Assembly: GCA_963691705.1 (NCBI GenBank)
Contig: OY829539.1
Span: forward strand, 63,586,327 to 63,650,326
DNA length: 64,000 bases
Direction of reading: 5' to 3'
Source of the DNA: Viola odorata
Lineage: Eukaryota > Streptophyta > Magnoliopsida > Malpighiales > Violaceae
The notes under the pieces were generated by a model. It did not search any database. It was not told the origin of the DNA and saw nothing but the letters and a program-made list of their open reading frames with translations. Positions 49,201 through 62,143 of this stretch are shown here, in pieces. The first letter of the stretch is position 1, and each line of letters begins with the position of its first letter. A program made the position numbers and the translations under genes.

Positions 49201-50344
49201 GCTGGTATTGGAAATTTTCTGTGGTTTTGTGTGCTTGGTCCTTTTGCTTTCATGGTGTCGCTGCTAAATCTGCTTTTTACGTAAATTTAGTTTACGTGGC
49301 CTTATCCTGTATCCTAGCATTTACAGCCCACAGAAATGGTCTTCCTTTCCTGAACTGGAAACACTCTTTATTTTTACAAGCCGGCTGTAAAGAGGTTAAA
49401 CTGCCACCATGTTTGGTCTTGTAAATGTGGTATGCACACCATTTCGTCTTCATGTAGGACTTGTTTATATAAGTAGGCTTAGATTTGATGCAGGGACCCA
49501 CTGCTCTTTTTTTTTCTTTTTGTTGTCTGAAGAGGCTCTTGATATTCACTTGCGGTTCTCTCATGGCAACATTATGTTTTGACACCTTTTTGTTTGATAC
49601 TTAAATTTAGGTATCTTGCGCATGGGACGGCAACGGATTTCATGTATGACATTGCGAAAGTGCCAATGGCTTTCACATTTGAGGTTTTTGAGCTAGTGAA
49701 CTTCTTTCATAGATATGCTTAAAGCCATATTTCATGCTTAACTTATGGTACCGCTGGCAGATATATGGCGATGTTACAGCCTCATCAAAGGACTGCTTTA
49801 AGATGTTCAATCCTGTGGATGTCACCACCTTCAATGTATGTTATAGCATCCTTAAAAATTGATTGTTCCCTCTAATCTTTGGATTGCATATATATTTTCG
49901 CTTTTGCATTTTTTTGGCCCATCCTTATTGCTTATGAGGGAAAGATGAATGCTGCCGGAGGTTGGTTGATAATGGAAAGTAATTTACTGTGCTTGATCCA
50001 AGTTCTTTTTGTCCCATTTACAGAGAGTTATCGATGACTGGTCTGCTGCTTTTTTCACAATTTTTAAATTGGGACCTATCCTACTGGATGCCAACCATTC
50101 AAAGGCCCCCTTATCTAGGTTTGAGAAGTTGGAATCGATAGATGAATATTTGGACGGGTACTTGATGGAGAGGAGGAATAGATACGGTAAGAAGACTGAA
50201 GTGCTAGATCTTGGAATGCAGGAAATAAGAACATATTTTAGACTCTTCTTGTTATCCTCAGTCTTGTTGCTGTTCATGTTCTGTAGTAGAATATCCAAGA
50301 GCAAGTCTAATAGAGGTACTATTGCGTCGGCAGTGTCACCTTGA
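46267..50344 (+). CDS. M14-family zinc carboxypeptidase-like type I membrane protein
   Basis: Eleven exons: 46267-46391, 46474-46531, 46610-46735, 47082-47219, 47474-47543, 47625-47680, 47989-48114, 48923-49062, 49611-49683, 49761-49835, 50024-50344; 435 residues. The N-terminal MASLRFTPFSLLFTLVLISF is a signal peptide. Zinc ligands of the M14 fold are visible: HxxE in TFGQHGRELITSE and the later His in WVNVHSGM. GVDLNRNW carries the conserved Asn-Arg pair, and the catalytic Glu is in AFTFEIYGD. The C-terminus has one membrane span (FRLFLLSSVLLLFMFC) and a short basic tail. It resembles the plant Zn-dependent exopeptidase distinct from SOL1. Likely in the endomembrane system; substrate unknown. 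Confidence 0.92.
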
Positions 50345-52547
50345 CATTGTGCCTTGACAGATCTTATAGGCTACATTATAGCACACGTGACATGAGAGAT
50401 TAGTGCTTCATTCTTTACAACAACATATATAAAGCTCATGCATAACATTTTTGCCCATAGTGCAGTATTGTTTTCGTTTACTTTTCGTGTCCATTTCCAG
50501 AACTCTTGATTGAGCTTTTCTGTTGAGTATGTAGAAAGCAGCATTTATCTAACTACGGCTAGTAGGCGACTAGTCGCTAATCCTAGTCTGGTTCTTTTCT
50601 GATGACAAGTCTCTGTATCTGACAATTATATACAGATTAAAAAGGTGCCACCAAATGCATTTAAAAATTTATCTTTGTATTGGCTTTAGCTATTATATAG
50701 ATTGGAAAGCAGGATCTACTTTTGTTAGTTAAAAAACATTTTCACAGTAAGTATGTGTTTTTTTTTTTAAATTTAAATTGACTAAAATCCTTAATCAAGG
50801 GTGTAGTTGGCTCAAATTTCCAAACCCAAGGGGAAATATAGAATTTTATAGACTTAAGGACTTATAAGAAATTTTGATTTAGAATATTTTTTGCACAATG
50901 ACGTACATAGCATTTCTTTCATAGTACCATATATGGTAATTCCTCGCTAATTAACCTCACAATTCTGGCTTTCTGAATGAAAAAGTAAAAAATAGCTCTA
51001 GATATAGGCCGAAAAACCAAGTAATTTGCTTGTCTAGAAAACAAAGTATAGATTCAGAGTGAAATATTCTGAGGATATAGTATAGTATTCCTTACTTGCC
51101 ATGCTATACTTAATTAATTCCATAATTCAGGCACAAGCAAATTCATGATTCCTTTCTATATATATAAGATTAGTAATTGAGTTTTTTTCATATATATGTT
51201 CGTAGTTCTGGAAAATCTCTTACAATAATATATACAATCTTACAAAATTGGTGGCGCGCGGAGAGTTTTTGAATACTAATCTTGGAACTTCTTTCTGGTA
51301 TGCAATTTGCTTTTACCAATTGATTAGAATTTGTTGCAGTACTATGATATGATATGGCGATAGAATTTGTTCCAAAAAATTGAAAAAATAAAAACCAGAA
51401 AATTTCGTATGAAGCAGTGCGCTCTAAAACTATGCTTCAGTAATGTGCATAGACTCATCATATTTATTGTGCTTACTTAATTCTTAATTCAAACGGTACA
51501 TTGATTATCATAATAATTAAGAATTAATATAAAAATTGTGCTAGGGAGCCATGACAATTAAAAAAATTCTTTGGAATTGTTTTCGTTTTTCTATAATTTC
51601 TTCTACTCTACTCATTAATTTCTTCAATAGTTTCAATAGCATGATTGGTGTTATATTGTTACATTTTCCCTCTAATTTCATAAATTTTTATCATTTTTTT
51701 AATTTTCTAACAAAATTACAACTTGAAGGAGATTATAGGATTTAAATTGTAAATTTAAGATTAGGAAAAAAGATATTAGCCACACAAAGTGGCTAGATAC
51801 GAGAATTGCAGATCGTTGCATGAGATTATGTTACAAAAGTTTGTTTAAAAATATAAGAATTACATAACTTCACAAAATCGATACGAATTGTAAAATTTAA
51901 GCCACTTTTAAAGTGACAAAAGTGTCACTTAAGATTTTTTTTTTTCATTTGTGTTGGCTTTATATTTTCATATTTTTCATATGAATTTTCAGGTGTTTGT
52001 TCTGCAGAGGAGATGAAATTAGGTAAAAAATGATCAATATCCTTTAAGTACTTGCGTTTACACAACTGAGTAGCTAAAGTCATCAAACCATCCTTTTCTC
52101 TAGCATTTTTCGCATGTCATTGGTTGTTGTGATGAAGGTAATTTTTTTGGCTTAAATTCTCTCTTTTCTTTTCTTCTTCTTTTTTGTGTATTTTTTAACG
52201 CCAGTGCTTCTGCTGTTGTTTTTCATGGGTTTCTTGGATTCTCATTGCATGCTTAATTTATTTATTTTTATATTCAGGCGGTAAAAATATATGTTATCAG
52301 GTGTGCTTTTCAGTGATCTTTGAGATTTCCTTGTAGCAAAACAGAATTTGGAGTGCTACTTTTCATTGGTAAAGGTAAACCCTTGTGCTGAATTTATTGA
52401 ATTCCCCAGTCTGTTTCAAAAGAATTAATAGGAAAAGTAAGCAAATGACTCATGAGGGTTTTTGTTTCTCCTTCTTCCATTACGCAGAATACTTGTAGAG
52501 GGGATATTTTTACTTTTCTTCTAATCTTATTTCTGTACAAAAAAAAA
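50345..52547. other. Intergenic region upstream of the NLR gene
   Basis: 2.2 kb, AT-rich, no gene recognised. The frame containing the NLR stays open upstream of its ATG to 52452, but that leader (with FTFLLILFLYKKK) is probably 5' UTR. Confidence 0.4.
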
Positions 52548-55500
52548 ATGGATATCATTGCGGGTGTTATTCCTACGATAATTGAGTACACAGCTGCTCC
52601 AATTATACGCCATATTAGTTATCCTTTCAACTACAAGACCAATGTTAAGAAATTAGAAGAGAAAGTTGATGAATTGAAGAGAGCTCAGCGGGAGGTGGAG
52701 CATAAGGTGGAGGCGGAGGAAAGAAGTCTGAATTTCATTGAAGAAGGTGTTAAAAAATGGCTGGTGGAAGTTGACGGGATGGTTGTTGAAAGTGAAGGGA
52801 TTGCCAATGATAGAGAGAGAGCAAAGAAGAAATGCTTTTTGGGGTTCTATCCTAATCTAAAAACAAGGTATCAGGTGAGCAGGAAAGCAGAGAAGAAAGC
52901 AGGGGAAGTTGTAAAGCTCAAACAAAAAAGGGAAGAACTCGGTGCATATTTTTCTTATCTTGCTCCTCCACCTTCTGCCGCAGCCGTTTCTGCTGCTGGT
53001 GATTACATGGCATTGGAATCAAGATCGTCGATTTTTAAAGAGATCATGAATGCGTTAGCCGCAGCTAATGTGAGCACGGTTGGAGTGTATGGAGAAGGAG
53101 GTGTAGGAAAGACGAGACTTGCCAGAGAGGTTGCTAGACAAGCTTTGGAGGAGAAGCTGATTGATTACGCACCCGTGGTCAGAGTCACCCAGGTCGTGAA
53201 TGTCGAGAAAATCCAAGGAGAGATTGCAGACATGTTGGGGCTTAAACTTGAGGAGAAAAGTGTAGCAGGGAGAGCGGGTCAACTATTTGGGAGGTTAAAG
53301 AATAAGGACAATGCCAAGAATGATGAGAAAATTCTTATAGTTTTGGATGATTTATGGGAAAAACTTGATTTGGAGGCAATTGGGATTCCATCGGATATGC
53401 AACGTTCTAGAGGTTGTAAAATACTTTTGACGTCTAGACATATTGATGTTTTAAAAAATGGAATGAATTGTCAAAAAAACTTTCGAGTTCGTACTTTAGA
53501 TAAAGATGAAGCATGGCGTCTGTTTCAAAAGATGGCAGATATTAGTTTCGAAAACGATGATCGACAATCCACTGCAGTGGAAGTTGCTGAGATTTGCGCA
53601 GGTTTGCCTGTTGCAATTGTGACAGTGGCAAGCACTTTGCGGAATAAGAGTTTGCGGGAGTGGATGGATGCTTTGCAGCGACTGAAACATCCTTATTTCG
53701 AAGATCTCTCAGAAATGCAAACAAATATCAACAAAACTATAAAATTCAGTTATGATTATTTAAGGACTGATGAGCTTCGATCAACCTTCCTTCTGTGTAG
53801 TCAAATGGGGTACCATGCCACCACCAAAGACTTGTTAAAGTATGGCATTGGTCGTAGTTTGTTTCGAAATGTATCCAAACTAAAAGAAGCACAAGACAGA
53901 GTCTTTTCGTTGGTACAAAAGCTCAAGGCCGTGTGTTTGTTGCTGGAAGGGGAGACCAGTGAAGAGCTTGTTATGCACGATGTTGTTCGTGAAGTTGGTA
54001 GATGGATTGCTGCTTCTAGGGAGCACAATGTGCTTATAGTAAACGATGAGAATCAGATGAAACAACTGGTTGATCATGAGGATAAACTAAAAACTTATTC
54101 TGAAATATGGTTAAACAGTAACATCGATGAGCTTCCAGAGGAGATACAATGTCCAAACCTGGCCCTTTTTCACGTTGACAGTAAGAATCCCACTTTGAAG
54201 ATACCAGGCAAGCTCTTCATAGGAATGTGTCGACTGACAACCTTGAGTTTTAGTGGTTTGTCTTTTCCATCTTTGTCGTCTTCTTTTGAATCATTAGGAA
54301 ACCTTAAAACACTTTGTATCCACGAGTCGCCTGAGTTGGGAGATGTGAGCATGGTTGGGAAGCTAAGGAGATTGGAAGTCCTGAGTTTTGTCAAGTCCAT
54401 GATTAGGCATTTACCTATCGAAATTGGGGAATTAAGTAAACTTAAGTTGTTAGACTTGAGTGATTGTAATGAACTCATAACGATTCCTCCTAGTGTCCTC
54501 TCAAAGTTGTCCCAATTAGAAGGGTTGCATATGGGTAATAGCTTTGATGGTTGGGGTAGAAGTGAGGGAGGAGTTACTTGTGCAAATGTGAGTGAGCTGA
54601 AACAATTAACTTCTCTGACTAGTTTAGATATAGGCATTCGAGATGCTCGTCCTATATCAGCCTGTAGGGAGATTTTCTCCAACAAAAAGTTGTGCACATA
54701 TAGAATATCTATAGGATACTTGAGTTGGAATCATGGTGGTAATAAAATCTCTAAAGCATTGAAACTGAAGTTCACGGACGACACAAATGATGTTGATATG
54801 GAGGAGTTGGGAGTTATGGAGTTATTGAAAGAAAGTGAAGAAGTATGTTTTGATGGATTGAAGGGAAAGGGTGTCAAGGATTTCATAGGTGAATTGGATA
54901 AGGATAGAAGTGGCTTTCCGAAACTTATGCACCTTCATCTTCATAAGAGTCCTGAGATTCAATGTGTCCTTGATCACTCGAAGTCAGAAGTCGCTGTTGA
55001 TCCCTTTCCAATGTTGGAGGATTTGGTTCTTGGGGAATTGGATTCCTTGAAGGATATTTGTCGTCAAGGCGGGTTGATGAAAACGCAACATTTCAGAAAA
55101 CTAAAGTTTATTAAGGTGTCCAGGTGTACAAGTTTGAAGTATCTCTTCTCATTCTTTGTGGCTCAAGGCCTTTCACAACTCCTGGAAATCAAAGTAGAGG
55201 AATGTGACAAAATAAAGGAGATTGTTGCCGAAGAAGAAGCTTCAGTCAACCAAAGTGGAGCCTGCACCAATAAGAATATTGAATTCTCTCAACTGCAGTC
55301 CTTATCACTAGTCTCCCTGCCAAAGTTTAAGAGTTTTTGCTCCAAAGAAAAACTTGAGGATCTCTCTTCTACTCAATTCAGAAAGAAGATTGGAGAGATG
55401 ACCCCAATCCCAGTTTTCGATGAACAGGTAATATGTTGTTATACTGCTATTGCATGTTTAATTTTTGGATATTTATATATATAGGATACTATAAGGTTAG

Positions 55501-58500
55501 ATCTTTAAGAGCTTTCATTAGAAAAGTTTTACCATCTTATTTTACTCTTTGGTGCAGATTTTGTTTCCAAATTTGAAGGAATTGTTCTTGCAATACATTA
55601 CCTGTGAAGTGCTATGGTCTTCCATTGGAATTTCATTTCAAAAGTTGATAGAACTGAGAGTGACAGAGTGTCGTAAATTGAAGTACCTATTTCCTGCTAC
55701 GCTAGTTAAATGCCTTGGTGGACTCAAGAAGCTTGAAATAATAGGTTGTCGTTCAATGAAAGAGGTAGTACTAGTAATGGGACGGACGGAAGAGCAAATT
55801 GTGTTTCCATCGTTGAAAAAGTTGTCTATTCAAGATTGCCCTGCCTTGAGGTCATTTACTAGCCGCAACTGCGAAGAGGAGATTTTGGAGAATGAGAATG
55901 CCAAACAAAGACGACCTTTCTTTGATGAGACGGTAAGTAATAATACATCTTTTTGTAATAATAATAATAATAACTATACTAATAGATAGATAGAGATTTC
56001 TCATGTCACTCAATTCATTTAATCATAAAGAATCATACTCATAAGAAAATTTTAATTTATGTAATGTTTAATATTTATTAGATAACCTTAGAGGATTGTG
56101 TATTTTTCAGGCATCTTCTTGCATAATTTTTAAACATAGGCATAATTAAATACTTTTTCATTTTTAATTTATTGTAACGGTAGAAATATGAGAATAGGTC
56201 TAAGACTTTTATGGTAGAAATTTCAAATATCAGTCCTTTTTACGATAGAAATTTATTTCAAATATTTTAATTTTATTAGAGTCCTTTTACATCCTCATTG
56301 GAACCTCAAATTTGTTAGAAAATGAGATGATTTGATGGGAAGATAAGTAGTTAGAATTCTAAAGAGATTTTAATTAAAACATTAAAATTACAAAACTAAC
56401 CTAACATAAACTAATTTTTTTGGTTCTAAATTGGGCGTTAGTTTCACTCAGGTACTACCACGAACCATTTTTTTTAAAATCATCCTTATTTTAGCTAATG
56501 TCTTCTAAACAAGTTAATCTTCTAATTTCTATATGTAATTATATTCTTAGTTAATCAACTTAATTGATCATGTATTTTATTTTAGTTTCTAATACATCAT
56601 TTTTATGGTTAAAAATTTGTAAAAAGAGAAAAAAAATCCAGAAATTATGGAAAATTTGAACAAAGAAAGTAGAAAAAAATATGTTGTTATATTGTTGATT
56701 GATTTTTGAATCATTTTAAATTTCTTAACGTACACCCTAATTTATATTGTAGGTTGCATTCCCTAATTTAATTCAGCTGCAAATCTCAAATCTGAAGAGT
56801 GATAAGATATGGCACCGCCAACTTGCACCAGACTCTTTTTATAAACTAAGGGAACTGCGTATTTCTAGTTGCCATAAGCTAAGGAATATTTTCTCCTCAA
56901 ATTTGGTGGAAATGGGAAGATTCCAAAATTTGGAGAAGCTTCTAATGTCAGAGTGTTATTCAATGGAAGAGGTAGTACTAGTAGTGGGACGGACGGAAAA
57001 GCAAATTGTGTTTCCATCGTTGAAAGAGTTGTCTATTCGGAATTGCCCTGACTTGAAGTTTATAATGTCAGAGTGTGATTCAATGGAAGAGGTAGTACTA
57101 GTAGTGCGACGGACGGAAGAGCCAATTGTATTTCCATCGTTGGAAGAGTTGTCTATTGACTATTGTTGTGCCTTGAAGTCATTTACTCGCAGCAGCTGGG
57201 AAGCAGAGATTTTGAAGGATGGGAATGCCAAACATTTCTTTAATGAGACGGTAAGTAATACATCTTTTTGTTATTTTTAATCCCTACAGTTAACATCAAT
57301 TTACTAAATTAGCCTCAAGCTCGAGCGTTCCTTGGGTTTTATTAACATTATAAATAACTATTTATTATGATATTTATTAATTCTGCAATTTTTTACGTGA
57401 TATATAATTACTTTGATTATAAAACACTAATGAATAAAAATAAAATAAATAAAGAATGCAATTAATCTTCACTTACACAAATAACACTATCAATATTTGT
57501 AGACACCTCTGATCAATATTTATAAATAATAATAATAATAATAATAATAAACATAGGCATAATTAAATACTTTTTCGTTTTTAATTTATTGTAATGGTAG
57601 AAATATGAGAATAGGTCTAAGACTTTTATGGTAGAAATTTCAAATATTAGTCTTTTTTACGATAGAAATTTATTTCAAATATTTTAATTTTGATAGAGAG
57701 TCCTTTTACAGTCCTATTTGGAACCGCCAACTTGAACAAAGAGAGTAAAAAGAGAAAAAGAGAAAAAGAATGGAGAAATTATGAAAATTTGAACAAAGAA
57801 AGTAGAAAAAAATATGTTGTTACATTGTTGATTGATTTTTGAATCATTCTAAATTCCTTAACGTACACCCTAATTTATATTGCAGGTTGCATTCCCTAAC
57901 TTAATTCAGCTGCAAATCTCAAGTTTGTACAGTGATAAGATATGGCACCGCCAACTTGCACCAAACTCTTTTTGTAAACTGAGGGAGCTGAATATTGCTT
58001 TTTGCGGTAAGCTAAGGAATATTTTCTTCTCAAATTTGGTGGAAATGGGAAGATTCCAAAATTTGGAGAAGCTTGAAATAAGAGCCTGTTGGTCAATGGA
58101 AGAGGTAGTACTAGTAGTGGGACGGACGGAAGAGCCAGTTGTGTTTCCATCGTTGAAAGAGTTGTCTATTATTGCCGGATGCTCTGCCTTGAAGTCATTT
58201 ACTAGCAGCAGCTGCGAAGAGGAGATTTTGGAGGATGAGAATGCCAAACAAAAGCGACCTCTCTTTGATGAGACGGTAAGTAATAATACATTTTTTTGTT
58301 TTGTTTTAATTCCTACAGTTAACATCAATTTATTAACCCCAAAAAAAAACATAATTGTAAATAATAATAATAATAATAATAACAATAATAATAAAAATAG
58401 AGATCTCTCATGTCACCCAATTCATTTAATCATAAATAATCATACTCAATTCATTTGTAAAACTTGCAATTTTGATCTTTGTTATGATTAAAATTTTGGA

Positions 58501-61500
58501 AAAAGAGAAAAAGAATGGAGAAATTATGGAAAATTTGAAGAAAGAAAGTAGAAAAAAACATGTTGTTACATTGTTGATTGATTTTTGAATCATTCTAAAT
58601 TCCTCAACGTACATCCTAATTTATATTGTAGGTTGCATTCCCTAACTTAATTCAGCTGAATATCTCAAACATAGGAGATATTGATAAAATATGGCACCAC
58701 CAACTTGCACCAGACTCTTTTTGTAAACTAAGGGAACTGAGTATTAGTTACTGCTATAAGGTAAGGAATATTTTCTCCTCAAATTTGGTGGAAACGGGAA
58801 GATTCCAAAATTTGGAGAAGCTTGAAATAAAAGTTTGTTATTCAATAGAAGAGGTAGTACTAATAGTGGGACGGACGGAAGATCCAATTGTGTTTCCATC
58901 ATTGAAAGAGTTGTCTATTTTTGCCACTTGCTTTGCGAAGCCATTTACTAGCAGCAGATTCAAAGAGGAGATTTTGAAGGATGAGAATGTTAAACAAAGG
59001 CGACCTTTCTTTGATGAGACGGTAAGTAATGATACATCTTTTTGTTATTTTTAATCCCTTCCCTACAGTTAGGTAACATCAATTTATTAACCAAAAAAAA
59101 ACATTTGTAAATAATTGTAAATAATAATAATAATAACAACAATAATAACTATACTAATAGATAGAGATTTCTCAGGTCATTCAATTCATTTAATCATAAA
59201 GAATCATACCCCTAAGAAAATTTTAATTTATGTAATGTTTTAATATTTATTAGATAACCTTAGAGGATTGTGTATTTTCCGGGCATCTTCTTGCATAATT
59301 TTTAAACATAGGCATAATTAAATACTTTTTTTGTTTTTAATTTATTGTAACGGTAGAAATATGAGAATATGTCTAAGACTTTTATAGTAGAAATTTCAAA
59401 TATTTTAATTTTGTTAGAGAGTCCTTTTACAGCCTATTTGTAACCTCAAATTTGTTAGAAAATGAGATGATTTGGTGGGAAGATAAGTAGTTAGGATTCA
59501 AACTAGTCTTACACTGAGTGAGAATTCTAGAGAAATTTTTATTAAAACATTAAAATTACAAAACTAACCTAACATAAACTAATTTTTATTAATTTGGTTC
59601 TAAACTGGGCGTTAGTTTCACTCAGGTACTACCACGAACCATGTTTTTTAAAATCATCCTTCTTTTAGCTAATGTCTTCTAAACAAGTTAATCTTCTAAT
59701 TTCTACATGTAATTATATTCCAAATTAATCAACTTAATTGATCATGCATTTTATTTTAGTTTCTAATACATCATTTTTATGGTTAAAATTTTGTAAAAAG
59801 AGAAAAAGAATCCAGAAATTATGGAAAATTTGAACAAAGAAAATAGAAAAAAATATGTTGTTACATTGTTGATTGATTTTTGAATCATTCTAAATTTCTT
59901 AAGGTATACCCTAATTTATATTGCAGCTTGCATTCCCTAACTTAATTCAGCTGAGAATCATAGGAATAGACACTGATGAGATATGGCACCGCCAATTTGC
60001 ACCAAACTCTTTTTGTAAATTAAGGGAACTGCATGTTGAAAGATGCCATAAGCTAAGGAATATTTTCTCCTCAAATTTAGTGGAAATTGGAAGATTCCAA
60101 AATTTGGAGAATTTGGATGTCTCATATTGTGACTCGTTAGAAGTTATTTTTGAAGTTGATGATGAGGGATGGACGAGTGAATCAAATCACGGCGACCGAA
60201 CAGTACTACCAATTTCATTTCATTTCAAGGTCTTGGATCTATCTGTGTTGCCCAAGCTGAGGCATATATGGAGCTTCTGCTGCAAGGATCCTTCTCCCCC
60301 TGGAGGAAGAGGAACTGATCCAGCTGCAGCCCCTTGTTTTCGTTTCCCTGAGCTAACCACTGTTAAGCTTCACAGAGTCCCAAACTTAAGGAGGTGGTAT
60401 CCAGGGAAGCATACTTCAGAATTTCCCAAATTAAAAGGGTTGGCAACTGTGGATCAAGTAGTGCTGCAGTCCAACCTACCAAGCTTACCTAAGCAGGTAG
60501 ACATGTATGATGAGACTGCTCAACTAGGAACCTTGAATGATCAGGTACTTATATTTCATCAAAAAACATTCATTTCCCAATTTCATAATTTCATTTTAAA
60601 TTTGTGCACTACATTCTGAGCGCAGAAGAATCCTACACAGAATGAAGATTAATCAACTGCCAAGGATTTTGAAAATGGCACCTTTTTTTAGGAACAAAAG
60701 AGTCCTCGAGCAATTCATCAAGTTTTACTGTGATTTTTCTTCTTCTTTAGGACCATGCTATATATTCACCTGGTTCTAAAGTTTATATATGTTGCTCTAA
60801 GAACTACTCAAAATCTAATAGAATTGAACCCTCTCAGGACGAAACTATTACTCTATCTTCAATTGAGCAAAATCTCGCTATTCCTGCTGCTACTGTGGCA
60901 CCGAAAGTGTCGTCTTCAGCTTCAACTTCAGCAACCAAGACATCTCACTCTCAACCAGGGAAAAGTCTGATAGATACTAGGACTTTTATCCTTCCGCAAA
61001 CCAAAGAGGTTAAACTTTGTGTTCTTAGGAATTTAAGCTTCTTATATACTTCCTTGTACTTAAAAAAAAAATCTTACACTTGTCCCAAATTTCATTTTGA
61101 TTTTGTTCACAACATTCTGAGCGCAGGAGAATCCTACGCAGAATCAAAATTCATCAACTGCCAAGGATATTGAAAGTGGTACCTTTTTGCAAGCAGAAAA
61201 GGGTCCTCAAGCAATTGATCAGGTTTCATATTGTTATTTCATTCTTCTTGGATTATGCTATATATTCACCTGGTCCTCAAGTTTATATAAGTAACTCCTC
61301 CGTATTCAATCGAGCAGAGTATCACTGTTCAGTCTGTTCCTGCTGCTGCCGCCGCTGTGGCACCAAAAGTGCCATCTTCATCTTCAGCAACCAAGACACC
61401 TCACTCTCAGCGAGTGAAATGTCTAATAGATACTGAGACTCACATACTTCCACAAACGAAAAAGGTTAAATTTGTTTTAATTGGAAAATGAGATTTTTAT

Positions 61501-62143
61501 ATACTTTCTTATATCTTACACCTCACCTGAATTTTGAGATTTCCTGCAGAGTAAACCCCTACAGGACCAAGCTATGACTTCCTCAATGATCTAGAATAGC
61601 GGCAACATTCCTGTTTCAATGGCATTGATGAAGTATATAGTAACCAAAGATTTGAGCGATGTAGCAACATCAGATGATGCCATTTTTCTACTCTCCGCTT
61701 TAAAGACTCTAAAGGAATGCCCCTCTTTAACTCCCGAGGAATTGGCGATCATTGAACTCTATATCAAGAACATCGATAGCTTAGTGACCAACTACCCATT
61801 TCACAAGCAGCAACTTGGCAGGGCAAGAGCACTGAAATCTTCGTCCATGGAACATGACAAGAAAGGTATTCTTGATCTGAAGATGGAATACGAGGAGGTC
61901 GCAAGTGAGGCCAACACTCTTTGCGCGGAGAAGGAAGCATTGAAGAAGAGACTTCTTGAAATTGAAGACAGAGAAGGAAAAGTCCTTGAAAAGAAAGGAA
62001 ATATATATGGGCAGCTTTTGAAAGGGAAACTGGAAACGCGCATGAATGCTCTCAAAGAAGCTGCACGGCTGCAAAATGAAGCGGAGGATAGAATTAGCAA
62101 TGCCAACCATCAATGGGTAAAGATGAGGAGCCTATTTCCTTAA
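52548..62143 (+). CDS. CC-NBS-LRR disease resistance protein with amplified LRR exons and interrupted C-terminal extension
   Basis: Intracellular immune receptor of the RPS2/RPS5/At4g27190-like class. Exons read 52548-55427, 55558-55932, 56753-57250, 57886-58275, 58632-59021, 59927-60544, 60751-61008, 61127-61222 and 61550-62143, all phase 0. The start MDIIAGVIPTIIEYTAAP follows a poly-A run. Coiled coil to about residue 140; P-loop GEGGVGKT at 182-189; kinase-2 ILIVLDDLW at 262-270; GCKILLTSR; GLPVA at 352; MHD at 476-478, all intact. LRRs follow from about residue 530. The terminal exon is open for 198 codons except for TAG at 61592-61594. The predicted product is therefore about 1849 residues, losing 183 residues of Glu/Lys-rich coiled coil. 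The NBS core itself looks functional. Confidence 0.85.
55558..60544 (+). repeat. Tandemly duplicated LRR exon-intron modules in the NLR gene
   Basis: Exons at 56753, 57886, 58632 and 59927 all begin with the same frame (AFPNLIQL, IWH.QLAP.SF.KLREL, NLVE.GRFQNLE.L). The exons at 55558, 56753, 57886 and 58632 all close with F.ETVSN past the GACG|GTAAGT border. Introns are also copies: 55933-56752 and 59022-59926 match over most of their length, while 57251-57885 and 58276-58631 are shortened versions. TAA microsatellites mark each intron. This indicates repeated unequal exchange. Confidence 0.9.
56945..57180 (+). repeat. 120-bp in-frame duplication inside an LRR exon
   Basis: ATGTCAGAGTGTTATTCAAT at 56945 recurs as a one-base variant at 57065, and similarity continues for most of the 120-bp period. 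It encodes one extra 40-residue leucine-rich unit (MSECYSMEEVVLVVGRTEKQ, then MSECDSMEEVVLVVRRTEEP). This makes the exon 498 bp instead of 390. Confidence 0.92.
60600..61500 (+). repeat. Duplicated two-exon module near the NLR C-terminus, one exon of each kind decayed
   Basis: Copy A: exon-like 60626-60709 (KNPTQNED then TAA at 60650) plus exon 60751-61008. Copy B: exon 61127-61222 (ENPTQNQNSSTAKDIESGTF) plus exon-like 61251-61465. In copy B's second exon the acceptor AG is lost (CTTCTTG|GATTATGC) and the frame is broken. Each copy retains a different intact exon, so together they still supply one complete set. Confidence 0.75.

Noticed and set aside
50345..52547. Possible gene upstream of the NLR
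   Set aside because: Only short AT-rich frames without motifs or paired splice sites.
57896..58385. Minus-strand frames of 84 and 159 codons
   Set aside because: Shadows of NLR LRR exon 57886-58275; not independent genes.
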